Assembly: GCA_963708715.1 (NCBI GenBank)
Contig: CAVPSU010000001.1
Location: forward strand, 1,612,001 to 1,676,000
Direction: 5' to 3'
Source: DAIOEK01 sp963708715
GTDB taxonomy: Bacteria > Chloroflexota > Anaerolineae > Anaerolineales > Anaerolineaceae
DNA length: 64,000 nt
A model generated the notes under the pieces. The model was not told where the DNA came from. It saw nothing but the letters and a program-made list of their open reading frames with translations, and did no database searches. The position numbers and the translations under genes were made by a program. Of the stretch, positions 17,188-26,332 are shown in pieces; position 1 is the first letter of the stretch, and each line of letters opens with the position of its first letter.

Positions 17188-18708
17188 ATGAAACCACCGA
17201 TTCTTGAGATGAAGAACATCACAAAAGAATTTCCCGGCGTAAAAGCCTTGAGCAATGTCAGCTTTCAAGTGCAAGAGGGAGAGATCCACTGCCTGGTCGG
17301 GGAGAACGGGGCTGGCAAATCCACACTCATGAAAGTTTTGAGTGGGGTGTATCCTTTTGGTGACTATTCAGGTGATATTCTTTTCAATAATGAGACCCAA
17401 AAATTTAGGGGTATAAGCGACAGCGAAAAAGCCGGGATTGCCATCATTTACCAGGAACTCGCTTTGGTACCGGAAATGACTGTATATGAGAACATATTCC
17501 TGGGGCATGAAATAACCAGCGGTTGGACGGTCAACTGGAATGAGACGATCAAACGCGCCGGTGAAATGCTCAAGAAAGTCGGATTAAATATCAACCCCGA
17601 AATGAGAGTAAAAGACCTGGGAGTTGGCAAGCAACAATTGGTGGAAATTGCCAAAGCGCTTAGTCGGGACGTAAAACTACTGATTTTGGATGAACCAACA
17701 TCTGCCTTGAATGAGACGGATAGTGAGAACTTACTAAATCTATTACGCGGACTTAAGAATCAAGGCGTAACCTGCGTTCTTATTTCCCATAAACTGAAAG
17801 AAGTGATCGAAATTGCCGACGTAGTGACTGTGCTCCGGGATGGGAAGACCATCTGTACATTGGATGCTCGACAGGGACAGGTGAACGAAAATATTTTAAT
17901 CAAGAATATGGTCGGACGGGAGATCGATAACATCTATCCTCGCCGCGAAAAGATGGAATTCGGCGAAAAAATGTTGGAAGTAAAAAATTGGAACGCCTAT
18001 AATCCAACCCTGGGTAGGCAGATCCTGAAAGATGTGGCATTCAATGTCCGAAAAGGTGAAATTGTTGGCTTTTCAGGTTTGATGGGTTCCGGTAGAACCG
18101 AATTAGCCCTGAGTATCTTTGGTAACCCGGATGGATACCAGATTCAGGGAGACCTATGGGTCAAAGGCAAGAAACGGCATTTCACTCATCCTGAGCAGGC
18201 GATCAAGGCAGGGATAGCCTATGTTACGGAAGATCGAAAAGGAGATGGCTTGATCCTGATTCAGGATGTGAAACAGAACATCACCCTGGCAAATTTGAAG
18301 GAGATCACTGAAAATGGGATCGTCAATGAGCAGGAAGAAATCAAAGTTGCTCTTCAATATAAAAAGTCATTAAATATAAAAACCCCGACAGTAGAACAAA
18401 AGGTGAATAATCTGAGCGGTGGAAACCAGCAAAAAGTGTCCGTTGGTAAATGGTTATTCGTAAAACCAGAGATCCTAATACTAGATGAACCCACCAGAGG
18501 TATCGACGTTGGCGCCAAATTCGAGATCTATACGATCATGAATCGTTTGGTTGAGCAAGGGATGAGCATCGTCATGATCTCTTCTGAATTATCAGAAGTC
18601 CTTGGAATGAGTGATCGGGTATATGTGGTTTCTTCTGGAAAAATCGCAGGAGAAATGCCAGTTGAAGAAGCGACCCAGGAAAAAATTATGGCGCTGGCAA
18701 CGGATTGA
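17188..18708 (+). CDS. gguA: CUT2 sugar ABC transporter ATPase, GguA/MmsA type
   Basis: 506 aa with two ABC cassettes, as in RbsA/XylG/GguA. Cassette 1: Walker A GENGAGKST, signature LGVGKQQLVEIAKAL, Walker B LLILDEPTSAL. Cassette 2 has the degenerate P-loop usual for this class (GLMGSGRTELALSIFG), an intact LSGGNQQKVSVGKWL signature and ILILDEPTRGIDVGAK. The N-terminal half resembles GguA closely, matching the ChvE-like half of the binding protein. The start at 17188 has a good ribosome site (CGGAGG). The permease gene follows 11 bases after the stop. Confidence 0.93.
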   Translation: MKPPILEMKNITKEFPGVKALSNVSFQVQEGEIHCLVGENGAGKSTLMKVLSGVYPFGDYSGDILFNNETQKFRGISDSEKAGIAIIYQELALVPEMTVYENIFLGHEITSGWTVNWNETIKRAGEMLKKVGLNINPEMRVKDLGVGKQQLVEIAKALSRDVKLLILDEPTSALNETDSENLLNLLRGLKNQGVTCVLISHKLKEVIEIADVVTVLRDGKTICTLDARQGQVNENILIKNMVGREIDNIYPRREKMEFGEKMLEVKNWNAYNPTLGRQILKDVAFNVRKGEIVGFSGLMGSGRTELALSIFGNPDGYQIQGDLWVKGKKRHFTHPEQAIKAGIAYVTEDRKGDGLILIQDVKQNITLANLKEITENGIVNEQEEIKVALQYKKSLNIKTPTVEQKVNNLSGGNQQKVSVGKWLFVKPEILILDEPTRGIDVGAKFEIYTIMNRLVEQGMSIVMISSELSEVLGMSDRVYVVSSGKIAGEMPVEEATQEKIMALATD

Positions 18709-18719
18709 GGAGGCAGAAT

Positions 18720-19904
18720 ATGACATTTATGGATGATGCAAAACGAGTTTTGAAGGAAAACATCCGCGATTATGGGATGTATATCGCATTATTAATTATC
18801 ATTGCGATCTTCACCGCAACAACCAAAGGAATTTTTATATCCCCGCGAAACATCAGCAACCTGATGAATCAGACTGGTTATATCGCTGTTCTGGCTGTGG
18901 GAATGACCCTGGTCATTGTTGTGCGCCATATCGATCTGTCAGTGGGATTTCTTGCTGGATTTCTTGGCGCTGTCGCAGCAATTGCTTTGGTTTCCTGGCA
19001 TTGGCCTGTCTATTTCGTCATTCCATTTGTCTTATTTCTAGGGATCATCGCAGGTTTGATCACCGCTTTTCCTGTAGCCCAGTTGGGAATTCCATCGTTT
19101 GTAGCTTCTCTGGCGGGATGGCTTATTTATCGAGGCGCAATTCTTTTGGTTACGATGGGAACCGGAACGATCATCATCACTGATAAGGCTTTCAACGCCA
19201 TCGGCAATGGGTATATCCCTGATCTGCCTCTGCCAGGATTTTTACCCAGTCTCCACAAGGTTACGCTGCTGTTAGGTGTACTTGCGATCATCTTATTCAT
19301 CATCAACGAAATTAACGGCAGACGGAAGAAACAAGCCTATAACTTTGAAATGCTTCCGTTGAATATGTTTGTAATCAAGCTCGTCTTTGTCTCATTGTTG
19401 ATTGGATATATTTCCTGGGTAATAGCAAGCTACCAGGGGCTGCCATGGACCCTTGTCGTGGTTCTGATTGTGGTAGGAATTTACTATTTTGTTACTACAA
19501 AAACAGTACTTGGACGTCATATTTATGCAATCGGCGGCAACCCGGATGCTGCAGAATTAAGTGGTATCAGTGTTAAGAAGCTTCTCTACGTGGTGTTTGG
19601 ATCGATGGGCATGCTCTCAGCCTTATCAGGAATCTTATTCGCCTCACGGTTGCAATCTGCCACGACAACGGCGGGTCAGTTATTCGAATTGGATGCGATT
19701 GCTGCCGCATACGTTGGCGGTGTATCGGCGGCGGGCGGTGTGGGTAAGGTGGTCGGGTCCCTGGTCGGCGCGCTGGTTATGATGTCCCTCACCAGTGGTA
19801 TGAATTTGATGAGCATCGATATCTCACTCCAATATATCGTCCGCGGTATGGTACTGACAGCCGCTGTAATATTCGATGTTACTACCCGTAAGAGTGGAAA
19901 ATAG
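18720..19904 (+). CDS. gguB: CUT2 sugar ABC permease, GguB/XylH type
   Basis: 394 aa with about ten membrane segments, the length of XylH/GguB permeases. Family motifs include SNLMNQTGYIAVLAVGMTLV, RHIDLSVG, AIGGNPDAAELSGI and AAAYVGGVSAAGGVG. It forms the homodimeric channel for the GguA-type ATPase, with the ChvE-like domain as receptor. I start it at the ATG at 18720, six bases after GAGGAGGC, not at the overlapping TTG at 18705. It ends the sugar operon before a clear terminator. Confidence 0.92.
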   Translation: MTFMDDAKRVLKENIRDYGMYIALLIIIAIFTATTKGIFISPRNISNLMNQTGYIAVLAVGMTLVIVVRHIDLSVGFLAGFLGAVAAIALVSWHWPVYFVIPFVLFLGIIAGLITAFPVAQLGIPSFVASLAGWLIYRGAILLVTMGTGTIIITDKAFNAIGNGYIPDLPLPGFLPSLHKVTLLLGVLAIILFIINEINGRRKKQAYNFEMLPLNMFVIKLVFVSLLIGYISWVIASYQGLPWTLVVVLIVVGIYYFVTTKTVLGRHIYAIGGNPDAAELSGISVKKLLYVVFGSMGMLSALSGILFASRLQSATTTAGQLFELDAIAAAYVGGVSAAGGVGKVVGSLVGALVMMSLTSGMNLMSIDISLQYIVRGMVLTAAVIFDVTTRKSGK

Positions 19905-19929
19905 AACGCCCGGATAAAGTCGATGCAAC

Positions 19930-19962
19930 AGGCGGTGCGTTCAGCACCGCCTATGTTTTTTT
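19930..19962 (+). terminator. Intrinsic terminator of the sugar operon
   Basis: AGGCGGTGC (19930–19938), 5-base loop, GCACCGCCT (19944–19952), then a run of seven T residues (19956–19962). Confidence 0.93.
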
Positions 19963-20019
19963 CTTACATCGACCATAACGAATTATTTTCCGGTCACCAT
20001 TTTCTAATCTTAAACCTTT

Positions 20020-20047
20020 TTGTTTCACGGAATCCCAATGCTATAAT
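20020..20047 (+). promoter_or_regulatory. dnaE promoter
   Basis: TTGTTT (20020–20025), 16 bases, TATAAT (20042–20047), predicting a start near 20054 and a leader of about 45 bases before the ATG at 20101. Confidence 0.55.
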
Positions 20048-20100
20048 CTTAAAGGTTATTGTTATCCAGCATCCTATTCCGAGATCGATACCTATTATTC

Positions 20101-23100
20101 ATGTCCTACGTTCATCTTCACGTTCATTCCACGTACTCCCTTCTTGATGGCTTTAGTGACCTGAAGAAGTTGGTTGCCAAGGTCAAAGAGATGGGGATGA
20201 ACTCAATTGCCCTCACTGATCACGGCACCATGTTTGGGGCGATCGAATTTTATAATGCCGCCACCGCCGCAGAGATAAAGCCAATCATTGGATTGGAAAC
20301 ATATATGGCGGCAAGGCGAATGACGGACAAAGATTCAAAACTAGACAAACACAGCAACCATTTATTGTTGCTTGCCGAAAATCAGACCGGTTATCAAAAC
20401 CTGTTGAAAATTGCAACGGCAGCTCAACTGGATGGATTTTATTATTTTCCCCGGATCGACCATGAATTTCTTGCCGAACATGCCGAAGGATTGATCGCGT
20501 CTTCCGGTTGTATGGCGGCAGAGATTCCCCGGGCAATTGTCGCGGGGGATATGGAGCCTGTCCGAAAAAAATTGGACTGGTATTATGAGGTTTTCGGGAA
20601 AGATAATTTCTTCCTGGAATTGCAGCAGCATAATATCAAAGAACTTCCCATGATCAACAAATCGCTGCTTGATTTAGGAGCCCGTTATCAAGCGCGCTAT
20701 ATTGCCACCAACGATGTGCATTACATTAATCCGGAAGATGCCCGGATGCAGGATGTTCTGTTGGCTGTCCAAACAGGCTCCCGGCTCGATGACCCCGGGA
20801 GGTTCAGGATGGAAGATCCATCCTATTACCTTCGATCACCGGAAGAGATGGAACGCATTTTTGCCGAGGTCCCTGAAGCCATCAGTAATACCCAAATGAT
20901 CGCTGACCGCACCCGTATCGATTTGGAGAAGAAGGGATACCACCTTCCTCAATTTGAGGTGCCAGAGGGATTCACCACAGAATCTTATCTGAGAAAACTG
21001 TGCGAAGAAGGACTTATCCGCAGATATAACGCGAGGGCGAACGATCCCAAAGTTCGGCAGCGATTGGAATATGAACTGGAAGTAATCCACAAAATGGGGT
21101 TCGACCCTTACTTCCTGATTGTATTTGATCTATGCCGCTACGCGAGAGCGGAAGGTGTCTGGTATAACGCACGCGGATCTGCTGCCGGATCGATGGTCGC
21201 TTACACCCTGGATATCACCCTGGTAGAGCCATTGGATCATGGATTGATTTTTGAGCGTTTCCTAAATCCAAGCCGAATTGAAATGCCGGATATTGACTTG
21301 GATTTCCAGGACGATCAACGCAGTATGATCATGGAGTATTGCGCGAAGAAATACGGTTCCGATAAAGTTGCCCAGATCATCACGTTTGGCACCATGGGTG
21401 CGCGCGGTGCATTGAGGGATGTTGGACGGGTGATGAGTATACCCATCCCCGATGTAGACCGGATCGCTAAGATGATCCCCATCATTCCCAATAGAGCCAT
21501 GAATCTGGTAGACGCAGTCAAAGAATCGCCGGAGCTCACTGAGCTCTATAATACCGATTCCACAGTTCGGAACCTGATCGATACCGCCAGCCGGATGGAA
21601 GGTACTGTTCGGAATGCGGGCACTCATGCCGCAGGTGTGATCATCGCAGATAAACCCATTGTGGAGTATGCGCCGCTCCATCGTCCGACCAATGGATCTG
21701 AGGAGTCTCCGATCAAGAGCGTCATGCAATATGAAATGTCGCATGTTGACAAACTCGGATTACTAAAGGTGGATTTTCTCGGATTAATTACCCTGACGAT
21801 CATGCAGCGAGCCAGTGACTTGATCAAAGCCAGGCATGGTATTGATTTCAATTTACAAAATATCCCGACGGATGATTCTGAGACGTATGAATTTATTGGC
21901 AAGGGGCACACGGCCGGCGTATTCCAACTGGAAGGTAACGGTATGACCCGCTACCTGGTTCAGATGAAGCCTAAAACACTGTCCAATGTGATCGCCATGG
22001 TGGCGTTATTCCGTCCTGGTCCAATGGATTTTATCCCACAATATATCCGGCGGATGCATGGTGAAGAGGAAGTCTCCTACCGGCACCCCTCACTTGAACC
22101 GATCATGAAAGAAACATACGGTATCGCCATATATCAGGAACAGGTCATGTTCGCGGCTATCGAATTGGCAGGATACAGTGCGGCGGAAGCGGATGACCTG
22201 CGCAAGGCGATCTCAAAGAAGAAAGCGGATGCAATCGAGAAGCATCGCGGAAAATTTGTAACCGGCGCAGTTAAAAATCAAATTCCCGAAGAGATAGCCA
22301 AACTTATTTTTGAAGACTGGGAAAATTTCGCCCGATATGGTTTCAACAAATCCCATGCGGCTGATTATGGTGTAATAGCTGTCCAGACAGCTTATCTAAA
22401 AACCCATTACACCGTTGAATATATGACCGCTTTATTATCTGCTTCAAAAAATGAAACCGAGAAAGTGGCTGAGTATGTGGCGGATTGCCGATCGATGGGG
22501 ATTGACGTCCTCCCCCCTGATATCAATTTCAGCCAGTGGGATTTCTCAGTGGAGGATCGGGCAAATGCGAAGGCAGCCATCCGTTTTGGGTTGGGTGCGG
22601 TGAAAAATGTTGGGCAGGGACCTGTTGAGATGATCCTCGCAGGCAGAAAAAGCGACCGTTTCCAGGATTTAACCAACTTATCTCAGCGAGTGGATTTACG
22701 CGGGGTTGGTAAACGGGCATTGGAATGTCTGGTCAAAGTGGGGGCGTTGGACAATTTTGGTCCCCGAACTGCCATTTTGCAATCATTGGATCGTTTGGTT
22801 AACGCATCGAGCGCTCATTTCAGAGCGTTGGAGAGCGGTCAAATGAGTTTCTTCGGCATTGATCAGGGTGTATCGGAGGAGATCCATTTACCGGCAGTAA
22901 AAGATCCGGACCGAAAAGAATTGCTTGCATGGGAAAAAGAACTGATTGGTTTGTATGTGTCCGCCCATCCGTTGACCCCTTTCCTCACACTCTTGGAAGG
23001 AAAAGTAAGCCACAATTCAAGTCAACTAAAAGATGTTTCAGAAAAAGACAAAGTGAAGGTTGCCGGAATGGTCACCCGTTTTCGTCCGCATCAGACAAAA

Positions 23101-23940
23101 GATGGGAAACCGATGGGTTTTGTAACCATCGAAGACCTGCAAGGCGAGATAGAGCTGGTGGTATTTCCCCGGGCGTGGGAGAAATGCGGAAAATTGGTCA
23201 TGGTGGATGAGATCCTCATCGTTGAGGGAAAAGTTGATAATGATGGAGCCACGCCCAAAATCCTGGTGGATCAAATGACTTGTTTTTCACCTGATGATGC
23301 GCAAAAGACGAATGTGAATAAACAAACTCCGGTAGAGATAGATGAATCCACTGCCAGTCAAGCAACTTCCTGGCAATCTCCGATTGTTCTGTCGGAGAAT
23401 CGGGTAACACGAGAGAAGGATTGGGATGAGGAGACAATGGATCCTTTCCCTCCTGATATGGATATGGAGCTTTCATCGTCAGATATCTTGAATGAATCAT
23501 TGTTATGGCAGGATCATGAATACGAATCAAGCAAGGATATGCAACCCATCGATGCTACCGTTGCTGCGATCATCCCAGAAGATCCTGCTCTATATGGAGC
23601 AGAATCCTTGGTAATGGAGATTACACCACCAGTCATCCAACCGGTCCGGTTGACACCGATCTCATCCTCCGAAGACGGATTGGAAAGGAAAAGATTGGTA
23701 GTTTATATTCGATCATCCGGTAATATGGAACGTGATATTCGAAAAATGAAGAATATCCAGGGGACTATACTCTCATTCCCTGGAAAAGATTATTTTGCTT
23801 TCCAAATCTTCGAGCATGGGAAGGGCTTTCTCATCGAATTTCCAAACCACTCCACCAAAGTATGCAATGAGTTAATGGATCGTCTAAGCCAAATTGTAGG
23901 CAAAGATGAATATGTTGTGGAACCAGTTACAATCCAGTAG
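20101..23940 (+). CDS. dnaE: DNA polymerase III subunit alpha
   Basis: Replicative polymerase, 1279 aa, DnaE1 type. An N-terminal PHP domain keeps its metal motif (HLHVHSTYSLLDG). The palm carries the catalytic aspartates (PDIDLDFQDD), then the fingers, a QMSFF clamp-binding motif (residues 914–918), and an OB-fold domain around residues 980–1060. A region rich in acidic residues and Ser of roughly 130–150 residues separates the OB fold from a short C-terminal domain, making it longer than E. coli DnaE. No intein is visible. The start is the ATG at 20101, because conserved sequence begins at once (MSYVHLHVHSTYS). Confidence 0.97.
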   Translation: MSYVHLHVHSTYSLLDGFSDLKKLVAKVKEMGMNSIALTDHGTMFGAIEFYNAATAAEIKPIIGLETYMAARRMTDKDSKLDKHSNHLLLLAENQTGYQNLLKIATAAQLDGFYYFPRIDHEFLAEHAEGLIASSGCMAAEIPRAIVAGDMEPVRKKLDWYYEVFGKDNFFLELQQHNIKELPMINKSLLDLGARYQARYIATNDVHYINPEDARMQDVLLAVQTGSRLDDPGRFRMEDPSYYLRSPEEMERIFAEVPEAISNTQMIADRTRIDLEKKGYHLPQFEVPEGFTTESYLRKLCEEGLIRRYNARANDPKVRQRLEYELEVIHKMGFDPYFLIVFDLCRYARAEGVWYNARGSAAGSMVAYTLDITLVEPLDHGLIFERFLNPSRIEMPDIDLDFQDDQRSMIMEYCAKKYGSDKVAQIITFGTMGARGALRDVGRVMSIPIPDVDRIAKMIPIIPNRAMNLVDAVKESPELTELYNTDSTVRNLIDTASRMEGTVRNAGTHAAGVIIADKPIVEYAPLHRPTNGSEESPIKSVMQYEMSHVDKLGLLKVDFLGLITLTIMQRASDLIKARHGIDFNLQNIPTDDSETYEFIGKGHTAGVFQLEGNGMTRYLVQMKPKTLSNVIAMVALFRPGPMDFIPQYIRRMHGEEEVSYRHPSLEPIMKETYGIAIYQEQVMFAAIELAGYSAAEADDLRKAISKKKADAIEKHRGKFVTGAVKNQIPEEIAKLIFEDWENFARYGFNKSHAADYGVIAVQTAYLKTHYTVEYMTALLSASKNETEKVAEYVADCRSMGIDVLPPDINFSQWDFSVEDRANAKAAIRFGLGAVKNVGQGPVEMILAGRKSDRFQDLTNLSQRVDLRGVGKRALECLVKVGALDNFGPRTAILQSLDRLVNASSAHFRALESGQMSFFGIDQGVSEEIHLPAVKDPDRKELLAWEKELIGLYVSAHPLTPFLTLLEGKVSHNSSQLKDVSEKDKVKVAGMVTRFRPHQTKDGKPMGFVTIEDLQGEIELVVFPRAWEKCGKLVMVDEILIVEGKVDNDGATPKILVDQMTCFSPDDAQKTNVNKQTPVEIDESTASQATSWQSPIVLSENRVTREKDWDEETMDPFPPDMDMELSSSDILNESLLWQDHEYESSKDMQPIDATVAAIIPEDPALYGAESLVMEITPPVIQPVRLTPISSSEDGLERKRLVVYIRSSGNMERDIRKMKNIQGTILSFPGKDYFAFQIFEHGKGFLIEFPNHSTKVCNELMDRLSQIVGKDEYVVEPVTIQ

Positions 23941-23949
23941 CAGGTAAAG

Positions 23950-24930
23950 ATGACAGAAGAAAAGATTAGATCCATCGGAGTGATGACCTCTGGTGGAGAT
24001 GCTCCAGGAATGAATCCTTGTGTCCGAGCTGTTGTCCGTACGGCTGTCAGTCGGGGGTTGAAAGTATTCGGAATCATCGGCGGATATGAAGGATTGATGC
24101 ATGGGGCATTTAAGGAATTTGGTCTCCGAGACGTAGGAGGCATCCTTCAACGCGGGGGAACGATCTTACAAACTAGGCGATCGAGTGAATTTAAGACCCC
24201 AGCGGGTCAGACGGAAGCCATCCGCGAGATGAATAATGCTGAAATGGATGCCCTGATCGTCATCGGTGGCGATGGTTCCCTGACCGGAGCACACAAGCTC
24301 GCTGAACGGGGTGTTCGGGTGGTTGGTATCCCGGGCAGCATCGATAACGATATTTGGGGCACAGATATGTGCATCGGCGTGGATACTGCATTGAATACCA
24401 TCCTTGACGCCATCGACAAATTGCGGGATACAGCATCCTCCCATAATCGGGCGTTTCTTGTGGAAACCATGGGTCGGAATTGCGGGTATCTGGCTGTAAT
24501 GGCGGGTGTGACCTGCGGTGCCGAGATGGTACTTATCCCGGAAGTGACGGTATCTATCGACGAAGTGGTCAAAAGCGTTACCGATGCTTATCTTCGCGGA
24601 AAATCACATGCGGTAATCATTGTTGCAGAAGGTTTTGCAACCAATGTGTCCGATCTGGCTCTGGCACTTGAGAAAGCTGAGATTGGATTTGAATCACGCG
24701 TAACGATCCTCGGACATATCCAACGGGGTGGCAAACCATCGGCTTATGATCGAATCCTTTCAGCGAGATTTGGTCTAAAAGCGGTTGAGTATCTACTGGA
24801 CGGTATGACAGATGTGATGACCGGTCTGAGGGGTAATGAAATTTTACCGATTCCAATCGGTGAGATCATCTCAAAACACCGGGAGATCAACCCGGAATAC
24901 TACGAAATGGCTCGCATACTAGCCAGATAA
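23950..24930 (+). CDS. pfkA: ATP-dependent 6-phosphofructokinase
   Basis: Glycolytic enzyme making fructose 1,6-bisphosphate, 326 aa, the bacterial PfkA length. Motifs are GVMTSGGDAPGMN (nucleotide site), VIGGDGSLTGA (the Gly after GGD favours ATP over pyrophosphate), GIPGSIDNDI (catalytic Asp; most PfkA have GTIDND), and ETMGRNCGYLA for the sugar phosphate. It starts nine bases after dnaE and leads to DUF3090, so the three may be co-transcribed. Sugars brought in by the upstream transporters would feed this step. Confidence 0.95.
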   Translation: MTEEKIRSIGVMTSGGDAPGMNPCVRAVVRTAVSRGLKVFGIIGGYEGLMHGAFKEFGLRDVGGILQRGGTILQTRRSSEFKTPAGQTEAIREMNNAEMDALIVIGGDGSLTGAHKLAERGVRVVGIPGSIDNDIWGTDMCIGVDTALNTILDAIDKLRDTASSHNRAFLVETMGRNCGYLAVMAGVTCGAEMVLIPEVTVSIDEVVKSVTDAYLRGKSHAVIIVAEGFATNVSDLALALEKAEIGFESRVTILGHIQRGGKPSAYDRILSARFGLKAVEYLLDGMTDVMTGLRGNEILPIPIGEIISKHREINPEYYEMARILAR

Positions 24931-24941
24931 TGGAGATATGA

Positions 24942-25469
24942 ATGCCCAAAGTGGATTTGGATCTAAACCCGGTCGATCGTCTTACCGTGGATGCCATTGG
25001 ACAACCCGGTTCCAGAGTATTTTACTTACAGGCACAGCAGCGTGAGCAGGTGGTGACAATTCTCGTCGAAAAGATCCAGGTTCAAACAATTTGTGTTGGG
25101 GTGGAGCAATTTTTGGCGGAAATAGCACAAAAATACCCTGGCATCAAACCATATGAAGCCAGCTTTCTAGAAGAGAATATGAGGGTCATCCCACCCGTCG
25201 ATCCGGTATTTCGAGCTGGAGAGATCGGATTGGCTTATTCTGAAGAAGAAGACCTGGCAATTCTGGTCGTAAAAGAGATCTTGACCGACCAGGAGTCTGA
25301 GGATGATTTGGGGGAGATCCGTTTCTGGTGCACCCGCTCACAATTGGCAGCACTCGGTCAATGGGGGATCGAACTTTCCGGACGAGGCAGACCTATCTGT
25401 CCACAGTGCGGTGAACCGATTCCTCCCGAAGGGCATCTCTGCCCCAAGAAAAATGGGCACAAAAAATAA
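24942..25469 (+). CDS. DUF3090-family protein
   Basis: 175 aa, cytoplasmic, unknown biochemical role. The family is recognised by the opening DLNPVDRLTVDAIGQPGSRVFYLQA and a middle RAGEIGLAY segment. The C terminus carries a small zinc-ribbon-like tail (CPQCGEPIPPEGHLCP). DUF3090 genes usually sit beside an SCO1664-family gene in Actinobacteria and Chloroflexi, exactly as here, which suggests a shared unknown function. It has a GGAGAT ribosome site and follows pfkA by 11 bases. Confidence 0.85.
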   Translation: MPKVDLDLNPVDRLTVDAIGQPGSRVFYLQAQQREQVVTILVEKIQVQTICVGVEQFLAEIAQKYPGIKPYEASFLEENMRVIPPVDPVFRAGEIGLAYSEEEDLAILVVKEILTDQESEDDLGEIRFWCTRSQLAALGQWGIELSGRGRPICPQCGEPIPPEGHLCPKKNGHKK

Positions 25470-25484
25470 GCCCTATCAATCCAG

Positions 25485-25520
25485 AAAGGCACAGCAGCAA
25501 TACTGACTGTGCCTTTTTAG
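25485..25520 (+). terminator. Intrinsic terminator after DUF3090
   Basis: AAAGGCACAG (25485–25494) and CTGTGCCTTT (25507–25516) form a 10-bp stem running into a T-rich tract (TTTTTAGTTTTTC). Confidence 0.85.
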
Positions 25521-25585
25521 TTTTTCAGACACCAAATCCTGCTACCGAATCGATAGTATTTAGATGATATCAAGTATGATTAGGG

Positions 25586-26302
25586 ATGATGGACAAGCTA
25601 GAAATCATACACTTGCTGGATCATGGAGAATTCACGCTCGAGGGACAATTCGTCCACGGCTCTAACTACACTTTTCTGGGACAAGTCAACTCTGGCGACA
25701 GTTCCTGCAAGGTAGTCTATAAACCAAGCCGGGGAGAACAACCACTCTGGGATTTCCCAGAAAATTCACTTGCAAAACGGGAAGTGGCTGCATATCGAGT
25801 GAGCGAAATCCTTGGATGGGATCTTGTTCCTCCAACCGTCTTGAGACGCCAGAAGCTACCCTACGGGAGTGGTTCACTGCAATATCATGTTGAACATGAC
25901 CCTAAGTACCATTATTTTTCATTCTCCGAAAAAGATCGCAGGCGGTTGGATAGGGTGGTTGCGTTCGATCTCATCATCAATAACGCAGATCGAAAAGGGA
26001 GCCACGTGATGGTTTCACCGGATGGACATCTATGGTGTATCGACCATGGGTTATGTTTTCATGTAGAAAATAAACTCAGATCCGTCATCTGGAATCTGGC
26101 TGGTGAGGAAATTTCGCAAGATATTCGAGATGGTTTAATTGGGTTGATTCAGCGCTCGGAGGAATTGACCGTCGAATTGAAGCCTTTTTTACTACAAAGT
26201 GAGATCAAAGCACTCATTCAACGAGCCAAAGATATATTGATCTGCGGTGTTTTCCCTCAGGCTGGCAAAGACCGCAGGATGTTTCCTTTTCCCCCATTGT
26301 AA
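25586..26302 (+). CDS. SCO1664-family kinase-fold protein
   Basis: 238 aa, cytoplasmic. It matches the SCO1664-type family (PI3/4-kinase-like fold): KVVYKPSRGEQPLWDFP for nucleotide binding, LAKREVAAYRVSEILGWDLVPPTV, then a catalytic-loop-like segment FDLIINNADRKGSH and a metal-site-like WCIDHGLCFH. The substrate is unknown. It normally pairs with DUF3090, but here a terminator separates them. A TATGAT box (25575–25580) lies five bases before the first of two adjacent ATGs (25586 and 25589), so a leaderless mRNA is likely and the true start could be either. Confidence 0.8.
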   Translation: MMDKLEIIHLLDHGEFTLEGQFVHGSNYTFLGQVNSGDSSCKVVYKPSRGEQPLWDFPENSLAKREVAAYRVSEILGWDLVPPTVLRRQKLPYGSGSLQYHVEHDPKYHYFSFSEKDRRRLDRVVAFDLIINNADRKGSHVMVSPDGHLWCIDHGLCFHVENKLRSVIWNLAGEEISQDIRDGLIGLIQRSEELTVELKPFLLQSEIKALIQRAKDILICGVFPQAGKDRRMFPFPPL

Positions 26303-26332
26303 AATTATGTAATAGAGAAAAATTGAGGAGCT

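Noticed and set aside
20101..23940. Intein in dnaE
   Set aside because: Polymerase motifs run without interruption and no splice-junction Cys/His-Asn pattern was seen; the extra length is a C-terminal spacer.
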